From: Saprospiraceae bacterium
Lineage (GTDB): Bacteria > Bacteroidota > Bacteroidia > Chitinophagales > Saprospiraceae
Direction of reading: 5' to 3'
Assembly (NCBI GenBank): GCA_014379065.1
Contig: JACMMM010000501.1
Span: 1-6,315 of the forward strand
Length of the DNA stretch: 6,315 nt
The notes below the pieces were generated by a model. It had not been told where the DNA came from. It saw nothing but the letters and a program-made list of their open reading frames with translations, and did not search any database. This document shows positions 1 to 5,617 of the stretch, piece after piece (positions within the stretch are counted from its first letter, which is position 1; each line of letters opens with the position of its first letter). Both the position numbers and the translations under genes were made by a program.

Positions 1-26
1 GGGTGGTGGGCGGCCGGGACGGGAAA

Positions 27-113
27 CTAGGATATTTTTTGCAGAACACTTTTGTCCTCGGTTGAAAAAAGTCGCTGCACGATTTCATGCCGGATTTCTA
101 TGATGCTAGACAT
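27..113 (-). pseudogene. 28-codon ORF resembling a truncated antitoxin start
   Basis: Below the size usually called. It begins with ATG at 113-111 and ends at TAG at 29-27. The peptide starts MSSIIEIRHEIV and ends SVLQKIS. This looks like the amphipathic N-terminal helix of the short Bacteroidota antitoxins whose N termini read roughly EIR..., then an acidic turn, then a hydrophobic helix; those proteins are usually about 70-80 aa. A good -7 promoter element lies 15 nt upstream, with the same leader core as the two intact antitoxin genes in this window. The ORF stops early and is followed by a G/C-rich stretch to the window edge. It could be a decayed antitoxin, a genuine tiny protein, or chance; I favour a remnant with low certainty. 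Confidence 0.35.
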
Positions 114-128
114 TGCTGAAATTTTTTA

Positions 129-136
129 CAAAAATA
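129..136 (-). promoter_or_regulatory. Bacteroidota-type -7 element before the 28-codon ORF
   Basis: On the minus strand this reads TATTTTTG, a full match to TAnnTTTG. It is followed 15 nt later by the ATG at 113. No convincing -33 TTG is present at the usual distance. The leader after it contains TAAAAAATTTCA, nearly the same as the leaders of the two antitoxin genes further along. Confidence 0.45.
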
Positions 137-172
137 GGCAATTCGAGATACTTGGTGTTTTGCATTTGAAAA

Positions 173-2440
173 TTACTTCACCCCCATTCCATTAGGCCAG
201 CTAGATGAGGGACTGACAAAACCCAACTTACCCTCTGCATCGTCCGCCATCAAAATCATGCCTTGAGATTCGATGCCCATCATGACACGCGGGGCGAGGT
301 TGGCCACAATGACTACTTGTTGGCCGATCACTTGTTCCGGCGTGAAATGCTCGGCAATGCCTGACAAGACCGTGCGCGTCTCGAAGCCCAAATCCACGCT
401 GAGTTTGAGGAGTTTTTTGGATTTCTCCATTTTCTCGGCGGTGAGGATGGTGCCTGTGCGCAGGTCAAGTTTGGCGAAGTCGTCGAATTGGATGAGCTCT
501 GACATGGGACGGTAGACGTTGGACGCTGGACTCTGGACGTTGGATATTGGATTCTGGATGTTGGATTCTGGACTTTGGACATTGGACGTTTGGTCCGTCG
601 CTTCATCTGCCGATTTATCCGCCGAAGTTTCAACGAAGGCGGAAGTCTTAACGAAGGCCGAATCATCAGCGGGAGCGGACATCGTTAATTTGGCAATCTG
701 CTTGTCAATTACCTCGTCTGGAATACGGCTGAAGAGGTGTTCGGGTTCGTTGAGCGCGTGTTGGGTGGGAATCACAGGGTTTCCCTCCACGAGTTCGTTG
801 AGCACGTCGAGCAAATCGCCATTGTCTTGCAATGGGTTCAGATTGAGCATTTTGCGCAGTTTATCCGACGAAAATGGCAGGAATGGACACATGGCCACCG
901 ACAGCACGGCCACGTACTGAATGGCGAGGTTCATCACCACTTTCACCATTTCCGGCTGGTCTTTCACGGTTTTCCAGGGCTCATTGAACTGGAGCAAGGC
1001 ATTGCCTGCGCTCGATATTTCCATCAAAATCCGCAGCGCCTCGCGCAGTTCGAAGCGCTCGATGGCTGCGCCCATTTCTTGCACCTTGCCGTTGAGCAGC
1101 GTGAGTTCCTCATCGTATTGTCCTGTTTTTTCTGCATCCCAGCCGCTTTTAAAGGTCTGCTCCGGGTCAATGCGTGGCACAACGCCCCCGTAATATTTCT
1201 GCGAAAGCACGAGCACTCGGTTGATGAAATTGGCGAGGTTGTTCACCAATTCATTGTTATTGGTTTCCTGAAAGCCCTTCCAAGTGAACTCCGAATCGCT
1301 TTGCTCGGGCATTTTTTTGATCATGTTGTAGCGCAGCACGTCTTCTTGCCCAGCAAATTCCTCGCAATATTCATGTACCCACACCGCCCAGTTTTTAGAG
1401 GTGGAAAGCTTGCGGCCTTCAAGGTTTAGGAACTGGTTGGCGGGCACGTTGACGGGCAAAATGAAGCCACCATGCGCTTTCAAAATCGCTGGAAAAATGA
1501 GGCAGTGGAATACGATGTTATCCTTGCCGATGAAATGCACGAGCGCTGTGTCGTCACTTTTCCAGTAAGGCTCCCAGTCTTTTCCATGGTCCAAAGCCCA
1601 TTGCTTGGTGGCAGAAATGTATCCAATGGGCGCGTCAAGCCAGACGTATAGTTTTTTGCCTTCCGAGCCTGGAATTTCCTGCGGCACATCTACACCCCAA
1701 TCGAGGTCGCGGGTCATAGCGCGGGGCTGAAGACCCTGGTCGAGCCAGGAATTGCACTGGCCAATCACGTGGTTTTTCCAATCCGGAGGATAGTGGAGTT
1801 GTGTTCCTTCGACAACCCCAGTATTGATCCATTCGCGCAGCCAAGCTTCGTGCTGGTCAAGGCGGAGAAACCAGTGTTTCGTGGGGCGTTTCACCGGCAC
1901 TGAGCCGCTGAGCATGGAGTGGGGGTTGATCAGATCGGTTGGGCTAAGGGTTGAGCCGCATTTTTCGCATTGATCGCCGTAAGCGTCGGGGTTGGCGCAC
2001 ACGGGGCAAGTGCCCACGATGTAACGGTCGGCCAGGAATTGGCCCACGGTTTCGTCGTAGTACTGCTCGGTGGTTTCCTCCAAAAACTCTTGATTTTCAT
2101 TGAGTTTTCTAAAGAAATCTTGCGAAGTCTGGTGATGGATTGGCTCGGTGGTGCGATGGTAAATGTCGAACGAGATGCCGATTTTTTGGAACGTATCTCG
2201 CAGCATCGCATGATATTTATCCACCACGGCGCGGGGAGTAGTGCCTTCTTTGCGGGCCTTCACGGTGATGGCAGCGCCGTGCTCGTCGGAGCCGCACACG
2301 AACACCACGTCTTTGCCCATCAGGCGCAAATAGCGAACATAAATATCAGCAGGAAGGTAGGCCCCGGCCAAATGGCCGATGTGGAGCGGGCCGTTGGCGT
2401 AGGGTAAAGCAGCGGTGACGAGGTATCTTTTTTTGGACAT
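173..2440 (-). CDS. metG: Methionyl-tRNA synthetase with C-terminal tRNA-binding domain
   Basis: Cytoplasmic class I aminoacyl-tRNA synthetase that joins methionine to initiator and elongator tRNA-Met using ATP. The 755-aa product shows the HIGH motif at residues 20-23. A zinc knuckle has Cys145, 148, 158 and 161 (C-x2-C-x9-C-x2-C), the same spacing as the E. coli enzyme as I recall it. The KMSKS-type loop reads KLSTS at 344-348. The anticodon-binding helical domain starts near NNNELVNN (394-401) and includes FNEPW (485-489). Residues 652-755 form a Trbp111/EMAP-II-like OB fold (KLDLRTGTI, then NLAPRVMMGIESQGM), which usually aids tRNA binding or dimerisation. The enzyme is longer than the roughly 680-690 aa I expect for this type, and the excess lies in a repetitive linker at about 588-645. 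The ATG (MSKKRYLVTAALPYANG) fits the family start. It begins 36 bp after the upstream PIN gene. I saw no promoter in the gap, so it may be co-transcribed or use a promoter inside that gene. Confidence 0.98.
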   Translation of the reverse strand: MSKKRYLVTAALPYANGPLHIGHLAGAYLPADIYVRYLRLMGKDVVFVCGSDEHGAAITVKARKEGTTPRAVVDKYHAMLRDTFQKIGISFDIYHRTTEPIHHQTSQDFFRKLNENQEFLEETTEQYYDETVGQFLADRYIVGTCPVCANPDAYGDQCEKCGSTLSPTDLINPHSMLSGSVPVKRPTKHWFLRLDQHEAWLREWINTGVVEGTQLHYPPDWKNHVIGQCNSWLDQGLQPRAMTRDLDWGVDVPQEIPGSEGKKLYVWLDAPIGYISATKQWALDHGKDWEPYWKSDDTALVHFIGKDNIVFHCLIFPAILKAHGGFILPVNVPANQFLNLEGRKLSTSKNWAVWVHEYCEEFAGQEDVLRYNMIKKMPEQSDSEFTWKGFQETNNNELVNNLANFINRVLVLSQKYYGGVVPRIDPEQTFKSGWDAEKTGQYDEELTLLNGKVQEMGAAIERFELREALRILMEISSAGNALLQFNEPWKTVKDQPEMVKVVMNLAIQYVAVLSVAMCPFLPFSSDKLRKMLNLNPLQDNGDLLDVLNELVEGNPVIPTQHALNEPEHLFSRIPDEVIDKQIAKLTMSAPADDSAFVKTSAFVETSADKSADEATDQTSNVQSPESNIQNPISNVQSPASNVYRPMSELIQFDDFAKLDLRTGTILTAEKMEKSKKLLKLSVDLGFETRTVLSGIAEHFTPEQVIGQQVVIVANLAPRVMMGIESQGMILMADDAEGKLGFVSPSSSWPNGMGVK
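519..588. repeat. Ten tandem 7-bp units inside metG
   Basis: Ten uninterrupted 7-bp units match YTGGAYN on the plus strand (ttggacg, ctggact, ctggacg, ttggata and so on), with a decayed eleventh unit, gtagacg, at 512-518. On the coding strand the unit resembles CGTCCAA. Three units make 21 bp, so the protein shows a seven-residue period, SNVQSPE / SNIQNPI / SNVQSPA, over about residues 618-641 of MetRS. The unit has no stop codon in any frame of either strand. The tract forms the second half of the linker before the C-terminal OB-fold domain. Confidence 0.95.
629..665. repeat. 18-bp tandem duplication in the metG linker
   Basis: Two imperfect copies of an 18-19 bp unit, both containing aacgaaggc (ttcaacgaaggcggaagtc at 629-647 and ttaacgaaggccgaatca at 648-665), encode the peptide pair SAFVKT-SAFVET at about MetRS residues 594-605. 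A small inverted repeat overlaps it: ccgcc at 619-623 and ggcgg at 638-642. The segment is low complexity and precedes the 7-bp tract in the protein. Together the two make up most of the extra length of this MetRS. Confidence 0.75.
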
Positions 2441-2447
2441 GGAATGG

Positions 2448-2461
2448 GTGGACGTTGGACT
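2448..2461. repeat. Two copies of the metG 7-bp unit just upstream of metG
   Basis: gtggacg and ttggact are two head-to-tail units of the same 7-bp family as the tract inside metG. They lie in the 36-bp gap, starting 7 bp upstream of the metG ATG. The match is short, but the perfect register and the location beside the same gene make a chance origin less likely. In the mRNA they would form a C/A-rich leader. Confidence 0.6.
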
Positions 2462-2476
2462 AACAATTCGTGGGTT

Positions 2477-2926
2477 TTAAGGGGCTTGCAAATCCGAAAG
2501 GGAACTGATCAGCCTAATACCTTCAACTTGGCAAGCGATAGAAAAGTCAGAATCATAACTCGCCAAGACGACTACTTCCTGCAATTTACAAGAGGCCAAA
2601 ATGAGCGCATCATTGGGGAGCAAATTGTGCTTACTCATCATGGAAATAGATTCAGGGATTGCCTCTTGTGGAATGGGCAAGACCTTAAACTCTGCAAGGA
2701 AAGAGGTAAGGTCGTGCGATTCGAACGTAGCAGCTATTTTTTTGCTCTCGCAAATTGCCATTGGCGAACGACCTCCCAAAATGCCCAGCATTTGGTAGAG
2801 ATATTCGCTCACAACAATAGGATTGATAAAAAGGAGATGCTCGCTCTCCAGCAAGGCGTCAAGCAATTCTGTTTTCGCCTGCTTCTCATATTCGATCAGC
2901 ATACTGCTGTCAATAAAAACTTTCAT
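2477..2926 (-). CDS. PIN-domain ribonuclease toxin (VapC-like), module 1
   Basis: Predicted 149-aa PIN-domain metal-dependent RNase, probably the toxin of a type II toxin-antitoxin pair. The acidic residues expected for a PIN active site are visible: Asp6 in VFIDSS, Glu41 in IVVSEY, Asp106 in LPNDALILAS, and Asp125/Asp127 in SYDSD. The PND-A-I-L-A-S pattern is typical of VapC-type proteins. An ATG four codons further upstream is possible, but I chose the start at 2926-2924. It gives the usual short lead into the first Asp and forms an ATGA overlap with the stop of the upstream antitoxin, which fits translational coupling without a Shine-Dalgarno. Its RNA target cannot be read from the sequence. 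It lies 36 bp upstream of metG. Confidence 0.88.
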   Translation of the reverse strand: MKVFIDSSMLIEYEKQAKTELLDALLESEHLLFINPIVVSEYLYQMLGILGGRSPMAICESKKIAATFESHDLTSFLAEFKVLPIPQEAIPESISMMSKHNLLPNDALILASCKLQEVVVLASYDSDFSIACQVEGIRLISSLSDLQAP

Positions 2927-3141
2927 TGATGATACCAATCATGCTTGCCGGGTTGATAGCCCGTAAAGTATTTTTTCAACCTTCCTCTGAATCTTCGAGC
3001 CACAGCAACCCTATGTTTCCGTTCTTCTTGGGATACCGAATCCGCAGAAGGCTCTTTTCGAACGGCTACATTAAAGGGACGAACAAGTTTCGTAATTTCT
3101 TGTAAAACCTCTTCGTCAGAAGATTCAATGATAAGAACCAT
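2923..3141 (-). CDS. Putative antitoxin partner of PIN module 1
   Basis: A 72-aa protein starting MVLIIESSDEEVL. It has a short beta-strand plus helix at the N terminus (IIESSDEEVLQEITKLV), a basic central region rich in Arg and Lys, and a C terminus ending KHDWYHQ. Such aromatic/basic tails are common in small Bacteroidota antitoxins and probably bind the toxin. An upstream ATG at 3189 would add 16 residues, but it lies beyond a strong -7 promoter element at 3159-3166, so the 3141 start is preferred. The stop overlaps the toxin start by 4 bp. I do not recognise a named family; the role is inferred from size, order and coupling to a PIN gene. Confidence 0.75.
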   Translation of the reverse strand: MVLIIESSDEEVLQEITKLVRPFNVAVRKEPSADSVSQEERKHRVAVARRFRGRLKKYFTGYQPGKHDWYHQ

Positions 3142-3158
3142 GTTTGAAATTTTTACTG

Positions 3159-3189
3159 CAAAAGTATAGCGTATTGCCCGCTTCTCCAA
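3159..3189 (-). promoter_or_regulatory. Promoter of toxin-antitoxin module 1
   Basis: The minus strand carries TACTTTTG (3166-3159), a full match to the TAnnTTTG -7 element, followed by C. A TTGG at 3189-3186 lies 19 nt upstream, a fitting spacing for the -33 TTG element. Transcription would start roughly 10 nt before the antitoxin ATG at 3141. It lies in the 54-bp gap after the lptG-like stop, so this module has its own promoter even though the genes are co-directional. Confidence 0.65.
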
Positions 3190-3195
3190 TTGTCA

Positions 3196-4296
3196 CTACT
3201 TCTGCGCCCTACTCACCAGCCACCATGCCATCGCGCCAAAAGCCAAATTGGGCAGCCACATGCCCAACCAAACGGGCATCGCGCCACCTGTGGCAAACGA
3301 CACCGTGAACTTGGAAAATACGATGTAAGCCGCTCCAATACCGATACCGAGGGCAAGGTGAAGCCCCATGCCGCCGCGCACCTTACGCCCAGCCACCGCC
3401 AATCCAATAATGGTAAGGATGATGATGGTAAATGCATCGGCAGTGCGGCGGTGCATTTCCACCTCATAACTCCGGGTATAAGGCAGACCTCGACCCCGGT
3501 CGCGGGCAATTTCTTCGCGCAATTGTGGTGTGGTCATTTCTTCGCGTTGATTGGCATAATAGACAAAATCGGCGGGCGAAATATTGATGGCTGTGTCTAA
3601 TGGAGTATTGTGCTCGGTATATTTTTCGCGCAGGCCGTCAAAGGTTCGCACAGACCATCTGGGGAGCTCCCAGCGATTGGGTTCGCCCTTCCATTTCGCT
3701 TGATCGGCCTCCAAAATACTGAACACTTGGTTGCCCTGAAATTGTTCCAGTCGAAGCCCGGAAGCCGTTTTGTTATTTTTGTTGTAGCCCCGGACAAAGA
3801 CTTTGGTATTGGGAGAGGTGAGCAGGTGAACGTTGGTGGTTTTGCCCTTGTCTTGGTCCGTCCAAACGTAGGTGCGTTCAAACCAGAGCCGCCATTGGTT
3901 GAGTATCGGCGCACCAAAGTGATTGATGGTCAGGTGCAAAAGCATGACAGCGGTAGCGGCTACGAGGTAGGGCTGGAGCAATCGTCGGAACCCGATGCCA
4001 GCATTGAAAATGGACAAAATTTCAGCGTTGGAAGCCAGTCTTGACGTAAAAAAAACGACCCCGATGAGCGTGTAAAGCGGCAGCAACAGGCTCGCCATGT
4101 GCGTCACAAAACCCATATAGTAGGCGAGCACATCTTTCCAGGTACAAGGCTTTTCGATGATGCTCTGCACCTTGTCGCTAAAGTCAATCGCACAGGAAAT
4201 CATGCTGAAAATCAACAGCGAGAAAAATACCGTGGAGAGGTATTGCCGAATGATGTAGGCGTCCAGGACTTTGAATTTCAGCGGATTTGTATTCAT
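3196..4296 (-). CDS. LptF/LptG-family lipopolysaccharide export permease
   Basis: Inner-membrane permease subunit of the Lpt system, which extracts lipopolysaccharide from the inner membrane using the LptB ATPase and passes it to the periplasmic bridge. The 366-aa length is normal. Three predicted membrane segments (about 20-37, 62-84 and 106-126) precede a periplasmic beta-rich domain at about 127-285. Three more follow at 287-303, 309-335 and 340-361. NAEILSIFNAGIGFRRLL (90-107) matches the cytoplasmic coupling-helix region. EMHRRTADAF (280-289) and RKVRGG (304-309) match the conserved C-terminal half. LptF and LptG cannot be separated safely from sequence alone. No signal peptide is expected. 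It starts 33 bp after PIN module 2 and has no evident promoter in that gap, so it may depend on readthrough from upstream. Confidence 0.93.
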   Translation of the reverse strand: MNTNPLKFKVLDAYIIRQYLSTVFFSLLIFSMISCAIDFSDKVQSIIEKPCTWKDVLAYYMGFVTHMASLLLPLYTLIGVVFFTSRLASNAEILSIFNAGIGFRRLLQPYLVAATAVMLLHLTINHFGAPILNQWRLWFERTYVWTDQDKGKTTNVHLLTSPNTKVFVRGYNKNNKTASGLRLEQFQGNQVFSILEADQAKWKGEPNRWELPRWSVRTFDGLREKYTEHNTPLDTAINISPADFVYYANQREEMTTPQLREEIARDRGRGLPYTRSYEVEMHRRTADAFTIIILTIIGLAVAGRKVRGGMGLHLALGIGIGAAYIVFSKFTVSFATGGAMPVWLGMWLPNLAFGAMAWWLVSRAQK

Positions 4297-4329
4297 TGAA
4301 AATATGGAACCCTTGTTATGGCATCTGGA

Positions 4330-4776
4330 TTATGATTGCAAAGTGGTACGGGTCTCCCACATTTCATCTGTATTCAACACCCAAAAAACACCTTTTTCGC
4401 GAAGGCCCCGGCGCAATTTTTTATCGCCTGACCATAGTTTACATTCTAAATGGAGTGCAAGAGCAACGTGTTCAGTATCGTCAGGATCAATATTTTCAAC
4501 CAGTGCTTCAGCTTGTAAAAGAATGGAGGCGGGCAGCAAACGAGTATCAATAAATGTGATTTTTGAAAATAAAAGCCCCTTTGAAACTTGAATTTCGGCA
4601 TCAGAAAGGTTTGAAATTTCCTTCAATTTTTCGTGGTGTTCTAATAATTCTTCCTTTAAAAAATCACATCCGAAGAATTGAATTAGTCCATGAGAATTCA
4701 TCAAAAGGTCGCCAATTTTTCCTGAACTATTCAGAACGGCACTGAATACAATGTTCGTGTCAATAATGACATTCAT
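4330..4776 (-). CDS. PIN-domain ribonuclease toxin, module 2
   Basis: Predicted 148-aa PIN-domain nuclease and likely type II toxin. Candidate metal-binding residues are Asp6 in VIIDTN, Glu42/Glu43 in FLKEELLEHHEKL, Asp99/Asp100 and Glu102 in DPDDTEHVALAL, and Asp118 in WSGDKKL. DTN followed by GKIGDLL differs clearly from PIN module 1, so the two are not a recent duplication. I chose the ATG at 4776-4774 over one ten codons upstream. It places the first Asp at position 6 and makes an ATGA overlap with the upstream antitoxin stop. The gene looks more A/T-rich than the flanking lptG-like and DUF2480 genes, which fits acquisition by transfer. The target RNA is unknown. Confidence 0.87.
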   Translation of the reverse strand: MNVIIDTNIVFSAVLNSSGKIGDLLMNSHGLIQFFGCDFLKEELLEHHEKLKEISNLSDAEIQVSKGLLFSKITFIDTRLLPASILLQAEALVENIDPDDTEHVALALHLECKLWSGDKKLRRGLREKGVFWVLNTDEMWETRTTLQS

Positions 4777-4976
4777 GACACCAGTCGTCTTTTGTTTCGT
4801 GCCCAACGACCTTTTTTGACTTCAGAAACCAATTGATCCACATCGTCTTGAGAGGCTTTGCTTCTGGCGGTTACTTCACGATACGTAAGGAAGTCTAATA
4901 GGCGTTGAAGGCCCTCAACATTTACATATGCGGGGACTTTGATGATAATTTCTGAGGTTGTACGTTCGATCGTCAT
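4773..4976 (-). CDS. Putative antitoxin partner of PIN module 2
   Basis: A 67-aa protein beginning MTIERTTSEIIIKVP. A beta-hairpin-like start (IERTTSEIIIKVPAYVN) leads into a helix (VEGLQRLLDFLTYREV), then a polar stretch (SKASQDDVDQLVSEV) and a basic tail, KKGRWARNKRR. Size, charge layout and gene order suit a small antitoxin whose C-terminal part wraps the PIN toxin. It shares no evident sequence with the antitoxin of module 1. The ATG is placed 15 nt after a -7 promoter element, and the stop overlaps the toxin start as ATGA. The family resembles hypothetical antitoxins I know from Bacteroidota, but I cannot name it. Confidence 0.78.
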   Translation of the reverse strand: MTIERTTSEIIIKVPAYVNVEGLQRLLDFLTYREVTARSKASQDDVDQLVSEVKKGRWARNKRRLVS

Positions 4977-4991
4977 GGCATTGAATTTTTA

Positions 4992-4999
4992 CAAAAGTA
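4992..4999 (-). promoter_or_regulatory. -7 promoter element of toxin-antitoxin module 2
   Basis: The minus strand reads TACTTTTG, a full TAnnTTTG match, followed 15 nt later by the antitoxin ATG. The leader begins TAAAAATTCAA. A GTTTG at 5015-5011 is closer than a standard -33 element (about 11 nt), so the upstream half is weak or absent. Confidence 0.55.
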
Positions 5000-5018
5000 C
5001 CAGTTTCCTTCAAACATT

Positions 5019-5543
5019 TTAGTCTCTCGCTCGCTTATATACGGGCACTGTTGAACAAGGCTCTCCAAACATAATACTCCTTGCCACTGGCTGCAATCGG
5101 CGCGTGATTTCGAGATAGGCCGAGGCTGGTACCGGTTTGTCGCTGCAACCTTTGATGACGAGGCGTTTGCCTTCATATTGTTGGATGTCTAGCGCGGCGA
5201 GTTTTTTAATGAACGCTCTTTCTGCGAATTCTGCTGGCTCGCACAGCGCAATATCTTGGACGAACGGTGCAGCATGTGTCGCCACAAGCATATACGCCCA
5301 CAATGGAATGATGGCATCGGCGGAGCAGAATACGGCGAGGTTTTTTCCACGGTACTGTTCCCAATCAAGGGCTTGGAGTGCTTCGCGGAAATCCTTTTCT
5401 TTTAGGATCAACTCCATGAAAAGGTAGCCCTTCAAATCGAAAGGCACAATCTCCCCCTTGGGATACATTTCTTCCAAATCTATGGTGACGAGGCTGCTGT
5501 TTGCGACGCGGTTCACCAGCGGTTGATCTAGTGTGGCTTCCAT
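5019..5543 (-). CDS. DUF2480 family protein with internal duplication
   Basis: A 174-aa soluble protein of unknown function, recognised as DUF2480 by VNRVANSSLVTIDLEEMYPKG near the N terminus, FCSADAIIPLWAYML at 72-86, and KGCSDKPVPASAY and MFGEPCSTVP near the C terminus. It has no signal peptide or membrane segment. Residues 63-103 and 121-162 align as two copies of Y-x-G-K-x-L...C-S...P...A-Y...P...I...E-P. Cys73 and Cys133 are equivalent in the two copies, and Cys163 lies after the second EP. The conserved cysteines hint at metal or thiol chemistry, which is inference only. It starts 60 bp after scpB and its upstream gap is entirely repeat, with no promoter seen, so it is probably co-transcribed with scpB. 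Confidence 0.88.
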   Translation of the reverse strand: MEATLDQPLVNRVANSSLVTIDLEEMYPKGEIVPFDLKGYLFMELILKEKDFREALQALDWEQYRGKNLAVFCSADAIIPLWAYMLVATHAAPFVQDIALCEPAEFAERAFIKKLAALDIQQYEGKRLVIKGCSDKPVPASAYLEITRRLQPVARSIMFGEPCSTVPVYKRARD

Positions 5544-5617
5544 GATTGTGGTGATTGGTTGACTGGTGATTGGTTTATTGGTGATTGGTTGACTGGCGAC
5601 TAGTTAACTGGTGACTG
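5544..5617. repeat. G/T-rich 7-8 bp repeat tract between scpB and the DUF2480 gene
   Basis: A run of 7-8 bp units such as ggtgatt, ggttgact, ggcgact and ggtgact fills the whole intergenic gap. A 17-bp word, ggtgattggttgactgg, is repeated exactly at 5550-5566 and 5580-5596. The tract directly abuts the DUF2480 start codon and runs into the 3' end of scpB, supplying its stop codon and last residues. On the sense strand it is rich in CAACCAATCACC-like sequence. Confidence 0.9.

Noticed and set aside
519..588. CRISPR-like array
   Set aside because: Units are 7 bp with no spacers and the tract is in frame within metG; there are no cas genes.
328..666. A minus-strand ORF in another frame over the metG linker, suggesting a frameshift
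   Set aside because: The main frame is continuous from the catalytic core through the OB-fold domain. The alternative frame stays open because the 7-bp repeat reads without stops in all frames.
1396..1414. KLSTS instead of KMSKS as a damaged MetRS active site
   Set aside because: The first Lys and both Ser residues are kept, and similar K-x-S-T-S loops are, as I recall, usual in MetRS of this phylum.
519..1429. Long plus-strand ORFs opposite metG (519-920 and 737-1429)
   Set aside because: They lie wholly opposite a clearly functional metG, and the 7-bp repeat has no stops on either strand, which helps one of them stay open. Neither shows recognisable domains.
2924..2938. Upstream start (ATG at 2938) for the module 1 PIN gene
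   Set aside because: It adds only MVSS before the family start and loses the ATGA coupling that module 2 also uses.
3139..3189. Upstream start (ATG at 3189) for the module 1 antitoxin
   Set aside because: The extra codons overlap the predicted -33 and -7 promoter elements, and the added residues do not look like part of the domain.
5137..5427. Plus-strand ORF within the DUF2480 gene
   Set aside because: It lies entirely opposite a well-supported gene, has no recognisable motif, and a short open frame here is expected by chance.
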